From NCBI RefSeq assembly GCF_003852405.1, contig NZ_QAJM01000018.1:124001-188000 (forward strand): a DNA stretch of 64,000 nt, written 5' to 3'. This document shows positions 58,233 to 64,000 of this stretch, piece after piece (positions within the stretch are counted from its first letter, which is position 1; each line of letters starts with the position of its first letter). The position numbers and the translations under genes are program-made. The notes under the pieces were generated by a model, which saw only the letters and a list, made by a program, of their open reading frames with translations, had not been told where the DNA came from and searched no databases. The stretch is from Pseudomonas sp. KBW05. Its GTDB lineage: Bacteria > Pseudomonadota > Gammaproteobacteria > Pseudomonadales > Pseudomonadaceae.

Positions 58233-59405
58233 ATGGCTCAAAAATCACTTACAAATCCTTCCTCATTTATCTCTCGTGAATCCAGTATTCACAGGATGAT
58301 GATTGAATTGCTTGAGAAAGCTGACATACGCATTGGCGGAGATCGCCCTTGGGACATGCATCTTAATGCGAGTAACGTTCCTGAACGAGCATTTGCTCAT
58401 GGCAGCCTAGGGCTAGGTGATGCCTATATGAATGGTGACTGGGATGCGGAAAGACTAGACGAGTTTTTCTGTCACTTACTACGGGCACATCTCGATCAAC
58501 ATGTTCAGCCGTTCAAGTTGATATTCCATGCTCTGCGCGTTCGCTTGCTTAACCGACAGAATACAACGCGTGCCTGGCAAGTAGGCGAGGCGCATTACGA
58601 TTTGGGCAACGACTTTTACTCGGCAATGCTTGATCCAAGAATGGCCTATACCTGCGGCTACTGGGAAAACGCTAGTAACCTTGCAGAAGCTCAGGAAGCC
58701 AAGCTCGAGTTGATTTGCAGAAAACTCCAATTGAAGCCTGGAATGCGAGTTTTAGACATTGGGTGCGGCTGGGGCAGTTTTATGGGGTACGCCGCTGAAC
58801 ACTATGGCGTCGAGTGCGTGGGCGTTACAATCTCCAAGGAGCAGACCGATTGGGCAAAAAAACGTTACGTCGGATTGCCACTGGAGTTTCGGCTCCAGGA
58901 TTATCGAGAAGTACATGGCGCTTTTGATCGAGTCGTTAGCGTGGGGATGTTCGAGCACGTTGGCCGTAAGAACCATCGGGAGTTTATGGAAGTTGCCTCC
59001 CGTTGCCTTGTAGATGACGGATTGTGCCTGGTGCATACCATCGGAAAAAACGAGCGCAACACTACGCCCGACCCATGGATCGATAAGTACATTTTTCCGA
59101 ATGGCGACCTACCATCAATCGGTCAAATCGGCGACGCCGTAGGCGGGCTTTTTGTGGTCGAAGATTTACATAACTTCGGTGCTGACTACGATAAGACCTT
59201 GATGGCTTGGCACGCCAACTTTGAAGCCGCATGGCCACAATTTTCAGCAGAGTTAGGTGACCGATTCTATCGAATGTGGCGCTACTATCTCTTGTCGTGT
59301 GCTGGAGCGTTTCGTGCGCGCGATATCCAACTGTGGCAGTGGGTTCTTTCAAAAGAAGGCGTCATGGGCGGTTATTCAAGGCCCACGCTAGGCGCCAATA
59401 CATAA
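58233..59405 (+). CDS. cfa: Cyclopropane-fatty-acyl-phospholipid synthase
   Basis: A 390-residue CFA synthase. The N-terminal ~115 residues are the small lipid-binding domain (DMHLNASNVPERAFAHGSLG). The SAM site is LDIGCGWGSFMGYAAEHYG, preceded by YTCGYWEN and followed by GMFEHVGRKNHREFM and the Cys region near the C-terminus (LLSCAGAFRARDIQLWQ). It methylenates unsaturated fatty acids in membrane phospholipids, which lowers permeability under acid, heat or solvent stress. It stands 94 bases after the second Usp gene. It is probably additional to the core cfa gene of Pseudomonas. Confidence 0.95.
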   Translation: MAQKSLTNPSSFISRESSIHRMMIELLEKADIRIGGDRPWDMHLNASNVPERAFAHGSLGLGDAYMNGDWDAERLDEFFCHLLRAHLDQHVQPFKLIFHALRVRLLNRQNTTRAWQVGEAHYDLGNDFYSAMLDPRMAYTCGYWENASNLAEAQEAKLELICRKLQLKPGMRVLDIGCGWGSFMGYAAEHYGVECVGVTISKEQTDWAKKRYVGLPLEFRLQDYREVHGAFDRVVSVGMFEHVGRKNHREFMEVASRCLVDDGLCLVHTIGKNERNTTPDPWIDKYIFPNGDLPSIGQIGDAVGGLFVVEDLHNFGADYDKTLMAWHANFEAAWPQFSAELGDRFYRMWRYYLLSCAGAFRARDIQLWQWVLSKEGVMGGYSRPTLGANT

Positions 59406-59528
59406 TCGTTGCAATCGTACTACCGGATCGCCGCTCGATGGAGTGCACGATCTGGAGGTTCACAGCAATGCGAGATTGATCCTTACGTCTGTGCGGAGGC
59501 TCAGCATGACTGGCCTCCACAGTGAAAC

Positions 59529-61568
59529 TCAATCCGTATTGACGTTCTGATAGAGCATTAATCGTGAGGTCTCATGTAGACCTCGCGTCAACGCAAGCAA
59601 ACGGCGAAACTCTTCGGGATGCAGGTCGGCCACGTTTTCCAGGGGCTCTTGCGATTCAAGATCATGTAAGCTCGGCTGACTGCCATCGTGCTGCATTTGT
59701 AAAAGGAAGTCCTTTGTCACACCGCCGATAAGCGGGAACGTGCCCTCTCTGAGCACCAGAGGAACAACACGCTCTCCTTCTGGAGCTGGCTGCTGTATAT
59801 CTCTTCCCATCGCACCGTTGCGGAATTCAATACCGGCCATGCCAAGCACGCTGGGTAGCAGGTCGACCAAGCCAACGGCCTCGTCAATCACACGCGGCTC
59901 GAGCAATTTGGGTGCGTGGATCAGCAAAGGCACTTGATTGCTCTCAAGCCCCAGTTTTTCGAATGCCGGCGGCATATGCGGAATCTGGCTGATACGCGTG
60001 TTGTGGTCGCCAAACATGACGAAAATCGTGTTGTCGTACCAACCGCCTTCTTGAGCAATTTCCATCAGGCGCCCAATGTTGAAGTCCAACAGGCGTACCG
60101 CGTTGTATTGAGCCACGCTGCGAGAGCCAGCGTTCTGCACGGTTTCCAGAGGTATATCAAGCACCTCGAAGCCGTCGTTCTCATTTGGGATGGTAAAAGG
60201 TCGATGGTTACCCGCAGTCTGGATGTAGGCAAAGAATGGTTTGCCCTCAGCCTGTCGGCGCAGGATCTTGTCGCTTTCCTTGAACAGATCCAAATCCGAA
60301 ACACCCCAGACGTCTACCATGGGTGACTTCCAGTGACGCTCGTCCAACAGTTGGATATCGTCGATGCTCTGACGAATCAACGCATTCATGTTGGCCCAAC
60401 CAGAATTACCGCCAATCATGTAATACTTGTCGTAACCCTTCATTGCATTGATCAAGCTGTGTTGACGAGTGATTAGGGGGTTGCGCGTTGCTGTTTCCTG
60501 TCGAGAGACGTCAGGTACGCCGGAGATACTGGCCCATACGGTTTTTGCTGTTCCTGTAACGGGCACATAGAAGTTCTCGAAGAACCAACTCTGCTTAGCC
60601 AGTCGATCAATATTCGGAGTGGGGTTCAGGGGATTGCCGTAAGCCCCGACAGCGCTGGTGCCCAGAGACTCGAGCATGATGAAAACCACGTTCGGTTGCT
60701 GCTTGCCCGTGATGGCGTAGGGTTGCGGTGGTTGTTCACGGCTAAAACTCAGGCTTTTAACATCGGGCTGGTCAACATCTAAATAGCGACTTACAACGTC
60801 GTAGTGTGCAGCGACCTGCTCCCGATCAAAGGGCTCACTGGGTACCCTCAAAGTATCGTAGAGAAAAATCACCGGGTTCAGGCCTAAAGCTGAAATTTGG
60901 TTGTCGCCAGAGAAGAAGGCGTCGCTCCAACGAAGCGGTACCGGGTTTTCCAGGTTAATGTTCTCGACGCGGCCCAGAATACCGAGGAAGACAGCCACTA
61001 CCATCAGTGCGCTGCACCAGGTCAGAGAGAGTCGACTGATGGGCTTTGCAGGACGATCCAGGGTCACTCGCTCAAGACGCAGCAATAGCCAAAAAATCAG
61101 GGCCGTACCAGCCACCCAGCCAAGGCTAATCCACACCACAGGATAGGTTTGCCAGACCATGTCTGTTGAGATCTGCGCGTCTTCTAGAAACCGTAATACG
61201 GTCGCATTGATGCGCACACCCAGATAGGCGTAGTGACCGAAGTCGACGATATAGATCAACATTACTGCGCCGAGCGCCAGCGCAAGGTAGAGCCGCGTCA
61301 ACCAGCGAACTGCATGTGAGCGTGTCAAATTCCACACCGGCAACCACGCCAGCAGGGCGACGGGTAACATCAGCAGGATTGCCAAACGAAGGTCGAACCG
61401 CAGCCCTATTCCGAGGGTTTCCGGTACCGCTTCAACCTCGCTCAGAGCGCTGGCTGCGAATCCCGAGAAACCTATGAAGAACAACCCGCGCAATGCCGCC
61501 AGCGTTACGAACAGGATTGCTACTGCACCAACCCAGTAGTGCAAGCGTCTCGAGTGAAGCCAATCCAT
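59529..61568 (-). CDS. LTA-synthase-type membrane phosphotransferase (alkaline phosphatase superfamily)
   Basis: A 679-residue protein with about five N-terminal membrane helices (to ~residue 200) and a periplasmic sulfatase-fold domain. The metal and nucleophile residues are seen in FIMLESLGTSAVGAYG (Glu), VPVTGTAKTVWASISG (nucleophile Thr) and VMFGDHNTR (Asp, His). LTA-synthase relatives transfer phosphoglycerol or phosphoethanolamine to glycans or lipids. Here it is the last gene of a three-gene unit, 49 bases after the membrane protein. Start ATG 61568 follows TTGAGG; an upstream TTG at 61583 is less likely. Confidence 0.85.
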   Translation of the reverse strand: MDWLHSRRLHYWVGAVAILFVTLAALRGLFFIGFSGFAASALSEVEAVPETLGIGLRFDLRLAILLMLPVALLAWLPVWNLTRSHAVRWLTRLYLALALGAVMLIYIVDFGHYAYLGVRINATVLRFLEDAQISTDMVWQTYPVVWISLGWVAGTALIFWLLLRLERVTLDRPAKPISRLSLTWCSALMVVAVFLGILGRVENINLENPVPLRWSDAFFSGDNQISALGLNPVIFLYDTLRVPSEPFDREQVAAHYDVVSRYLDVDQPDVKSLSFSREQPPQPYAITGKQQPNVVFIMLESLGTSAVGAYGNPLNPTPNIDRLAKQSWFFENFYVPVTGTAKTVWASISGVPDVSRQETATRNPLITRQHSLINAMKGYDKYYMIGGNSGWANMNALIRQSIDDIQLLDERHWKSPMVDVWGVSDLDLFKESDKILRRQAEGKPFFAYIQTAGNHRPFTIPNENDGFEVLDIPLETVQNAGSRSVAQYNAVRLLDFNIGRLMEIAQEGGWYDNTIFVMFGDHNTRISQIPHMPPAFEKLGLESNQVPLLIHAPKLLEPRVIDEAVGLVDLLPSVLGMAGIEFRNGAMGRDIQQPAPEGERVVPLVLREGTFPLIGGVTKDFLLQMQHDGSQPSLHDLESQEPLENVADLHPEEFRRLLALTRGLHETSRLMLYQNVNTD

Positions 61569-61617
61569 CGTTTGAATCCTCAATCTATAGAACTATCAAC
61601 GTAGGTTTGCCTAGCCA

Positions 61618-62232
61618 TCAAACACGTATCGGCAACGTGAACTTTCGCCGTGCGGACAGGCCACGCCAGATCCTGTTAATCGCATATACAATCAACGCTC
61701 CCCAGCAGTAGAGAGCAATGAATGGGTCGAGCAAGTAGTCCCAGTAATTCGGGGAAGGTTTAACGCCCAAGCTGAAGGCCAAAGTGGCCAGGCCGAACAT
61801 GCACACACCCAGCCAGTTTCTCCACACCATCAGCCCCAAGGTCATCGCGCCGATAATCATGATCAACGGTCGCGGGTTGTAACCCAGTCGATAAGGATCA
61901 AAGTAGGTCATCCCCATCGTGGCCGGATAGAGAAAGAGGGCCAGCGCCGCCAAAGGGATCAGTAGCTGCAAGCGAGCCGTACTATCCTGCCTCGTCGCTA
62001 GTCCCATACGTACCGCAGCAGCAAATCCAAGCGCCACAAGGGACGTAATAGCCACATCGTCCGTGAAGCTGCGAAAGTAGGCTGCTAACGAAAGCCCATT
62101 TATAGAAATAAAACTGACTCCCAGTAAGACGATCAGCCACATCACTTGCATACCTGGGCGCAGGCCAAATCTTGGAGTAACGACGAACGCGAGTAGTACG
62201 AGGGTCAAATGCGCTTGCCAAAGTTCAAGCAT
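61618..62232 (-). CDS. Polytopic membrane protein, unknown
   Basis: A 204-residue protein with about six or seven membrane helices and short loops. A DPYRLGYNPRPLIMI loop and DYLLDPFIALYCWG near the C-terminus are the most distinctive segments. No family was recognised. Its ATG overlaps the stop of the sialidase-like gene (TAATG), so the two are coupled, and the LTA-synthase-type gene follows. It may work with those enzymes in the envelope. Confidence 0.7.
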   Translation of the reverse strand: MLELWQAHLTLVLLAFVVTPRFGLRPGMQVMWLIVLLGVSFISINGLSLAAYFRSFTDDVAITSLVALGFAAAVRMGLATRQDSTARLQLLIPLAALALFLYPATMGMTYFDPYRLGYNPRPLIMIIGAMTLGLMVWRNWLGVCMFGLATLAFSLGVKPSPNYWDYLLDPFIALYCWGALIVYAINRIWRGLSARRKFTLPIRV

Positions 62233-63524
62233 TAGAGCTGCTCCTCTAGCCAAGCATCATTGAAGCTGACGTGTTTGATGAAGGTGTTATTCCATGAGTA
62301 AACGATATGATAGAGACCATCGTCACTCTTGATGAAATAGGGATATTCGTATTCGAAGTTGCAACCGGTATCCTCGCAGACACGCTGATCAAGATTCACC
62401 AAGAATTCATCAGCGAGTATTTCTCTTCGAGGGCCACTGGATAGGCGGAACTTATCGCCGATGATTTCACGGTAGGCTTCAGCGCTAAATGGATTACCTT
62501 CTGGGTCTGGAGACTCATCCAAATTGATCAGCGGCTTCCAGAAGTCAAGGTTAGAGTCGGTACTCATAAGCCGAAGTCGGAATCGCCCGTCCTTTAGGTC
62601 ATTCAACGCGACCAGCAAGCCGCTATTAGGTGTTGCCACTGCAGCAAGTGAAGAGTTTGGGTTAGCAGGGTCAAGCGGGTAAGGCTCACTCCAGGTTTGC
62701 CCTGCATCCTCCGTACGGCTCGCGAGCACTTTGTGAAATGTGTCACCGGCGTAACGCAGCATAGCTACCGCGTTACGCTCATCCATGGGCACAACCGTAG
62801 GCTGCAAAGAGTGCTTACCTCTGCTGATTCTGCTTTTATCAATTACATTCCCGGTGGGACTGATGTAAAGATACTCAGCAAATTTCCCCAAAAACTCGTG
62901 GTATACAGGCAAGCCGATGGTGCCATCCTGATGAAATATTGGGGCATTGCGCACGAGCGTGCTGATGTTCAAAAAGGGAGTCGTGATCAGTTGCTGAGGG
63001 GCCGACCAATTTTTACCCAAATCATCCGAGTGCATTGCATTGATTGCGCTCCCAGCCCAACCGCCCACTGAGACTGAAACATAGAAGAGCCAAAGACGGT
63101 TATCAGGCGCCAAAGCAATAACCGGATTACCCAGTTTGCGTATGTATTTTTGAGTCGCACGCTGGGTCGACTCTCGCGTTGCAAGAACGAGTTCATCATC
63201 CCATTCAGCCGTTTCGGTGTCGTAGCGAGCGCCGCGAACCTGTACATCGGCTGCACCTTCTCGTGAGCCAGCAAACCATACCGCCATTAGACCGCCATCA
63301 GGCAGTGCCGTCACCGATGAGGCGTGTACAAATTCTTCAAGATCCGAGGAGGCAAATCTGCTGCTGTAAAAAGGTGCCTGAGCGCTAACCCCCTGTTGAT
63401 CGACAGCTGCTGAGAAAGAAAAACCCGATACAGGGCGATCAGGGTGGAGCCACCAGGCGGCAGTAAATACAGCGAAAATCGGGACAAAAAGAGCCGAGCT
63501 GAGAAAAATATTTTTCAAGCGCAT
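62232..63524 (-). CDS. Sialidase-like BNR-repeat protein
   Basis: A 430-residue exported or membrane-anchored protein. The N-terminal MRLKNIFLSSALFVPIFAVFT is a signal or anchor. The body is a beta-propeller with Asp-box repeats (S-x-D-x-G-x-x-W): SDDLGKNWSAPQ near residue 165 and TEDAGQTWSEP near 275. Such folds occur in exo-sialidases, but the paired catalytic Arg and Tyr cannot be confirmed by eye, so the substrate is open. It is the first gene of the unit; the membrane protein overlaps its stop. Confidence 0.8.
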   Translation of the reverse strand: MRLKNIFLSSALFVPIFAVFTAAWWLHPDRPVSGFSFSAAVDQQGVSAQAPFYSSRFASSDLEEFVHASSVTALPDGGLMAVWFAGSREGAADVQVRGARYDTETAEWDDELVLATRESTQRATQKYIRKLGNPVIALAPDNRLWLFYVSVSVGGWAGSAINAMHSDDLGKNWSAPQQLITTPFLNISTLVRNAPIFHQDGTIGLPVYHEFLGKFAEYLYISPTGNVIDKSRISRGKHSLQPTVVPMDERNAVAMLRYAGDTFHKVLASRTEDAGQTWSEPYPLDPANPNSSLAAVATPNSGLLVALNDLKDGRFRLRLMSTDSNLDFWKPLINLDESPDPEGNPFSAEAYREIIGDKFRLSSGPRREILADEFLVNLDQRVCEDTGCNFEYEYPYFIKSDDGLYHIVYSWNNTFIKHVSFNDAWLEEQL

Positions 63525-64000
63525 TTAGAAACCATTGATACACAAACACATGACGCGTCCTGATTCATGAGCAGGAAGCGACCGGACACATACCTCGGCG
63601 GAGGAGGCATGGCGAAGTGGTGTTTGGTTGGTTTCTACAAGGGTCTGACTCAGCTAGAAATGAGAGGAAAATGACTAGATGCTTATATGTCGGGCCGAAT
63701 CATCGCCCGGCAACCCCGTAGATGCAACCGCGACTACCGGCCCTGAGCTAATGATTTGTTACCATGGATTTCGAGCTTAGCTATCATTACCACATGTGGT
63801 ATCCCGTTCTCCTCTGCGGTCGCAAGCACAGATGCTGTACTAGGCAGTGTCCAGATCGCGGGGTGACTCATTATCGGTACCTCTGTTAGGTTTAATCCAT
63901 GGGATGCCAGCAATGCGCCAAAGCACAAAACTTTATGGCCCATCCTATAGCTGGCATGAGCGGTTGTCCTACCGCCAATCCACAGCCTTTTTCGTGAGTT
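63525..64000. other. Right end of the window, no certain gene
   Basis: The last 476 bases hold the promoter side of the sialidase-like gene and one possible tiny minus-strand gene (63734-63871). No tRNA, integrase or repeat marking an island end was recognised. Confidence 0.4.
63734..63871 (-). CDS. Possible small protein (45 aa)
   Basis: A 45-codon frame beginning MSHPAIWTLPSTASV and preceded by AGAGGTACCGATA, a good ribosome binding site. The frame stays open upstream to 63943. No family was recognised; it could also be the remnant of a larger gene. Confidence 0.25.
   Translation of the reverse strand: MSHPAIWTLPSTASVLATAEENGIPHVVMIAKLEIHGNKSLAQGR

Noticed and set aside
44280-59405. Known transmissible locus of stress tolerance / heat resistance
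   Set aside because: None of its marker genes (clpG, hsp20, ftsH, yfdX, hdeD, degP) is present.

Overview
The window looks like a Pseudomonas chromosome of the fluorescens lineage. The gene order metK / tkt / epd / pgk / fba, the LigB, DbpA, MltA and YccS-type genes, and many copies of the REP sequence GGGAGCGGGCTTGCTCGC in head-to-head pairs (REPINs) all fit that group. No rRNA, tRNA, CRISPR array, integrase or transposase gene was recognised. No database search could be run, so family names rest on motifs read by eye.

Region 1 (1 to about 26.9 kb) is ordinary GC-rich core genome: an MdtD-like exporter end, dbpA, a BaiN-type flavoprotein, a YccS-like membrane protein, a periplasmic solute-binding protein, an ElaA acetyltransferase, a YgjP-type metallopeptidase, a REC-PAS-GGDEF-EAL protein, a PL7 alginate lyase, then the sugar-phosphate block fba, pgk, epd, tkt. 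This block diverges from an ArsR-methyltransferase fusion regulator and metK, with a perfect palindrome between them. ligB, a DUF1090 protein, a cytochrome c' lipoprotein, mltA and a MAPEG protein follow. All seven REP pairs seen in the window are here.

Region 2 (26.9 to 36.7 kb) begins where a CPA1 Na+/H+ antiporter gene is cut off after about 287 normal codons; base composition drops and REPs stop. It is a defence-island-like stretch: a two-gene CBASS (Cap15-like membrane beta-barrel effector plus CD-NTase-like cyclase) preceded by two tiny coupled genes, a solitary OLD-family ATPase/TOPRIM nuclease, and a coupled pair of a DUF3800 protein and a small QxK nuclease-like protein. Two operator-like palindromes lie between the OLD gene and this pair.

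Region 3 (36.7 to 44 kb) is a full arsenic resistance locus: arsN2 diverging from arsC, arsR, arsB, a second arsC, arsH, a glutaredoxin-type arsC, arsO, arsP and a small CxxC thioredoxin-like protein, ending in the decayed tail of a second arsO.

Region 4 (44 to 59.4 kb) holds an intact CPA1 antiporter, a small protein paralogous to one at 35.9 kb, and two copies of a SulP transporter plus universal stress protein pair. Between the copies is an AT-rich block: an MFS carrier, a PNPase paralogue whose phosphorolytic site is lost, a second soluble transhydrogenase (sthA), and a small S1-domain protein. A cyclopropane fatty acid synthase follows the second SulP/Usp pair. The set reads as an acquired stress-physiology module (redox balance, RNA binding, anion transport, membrane lipid modification).

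Region 5 (59.5 to 64 kb) carries a minus-strand operon: sialidase-like BNR protein, polytopic membrane protein, and LTA-synthase-type phosphotransferase, probably for envelope glycan or lipid modification. The right end of the accessory region is not visible.
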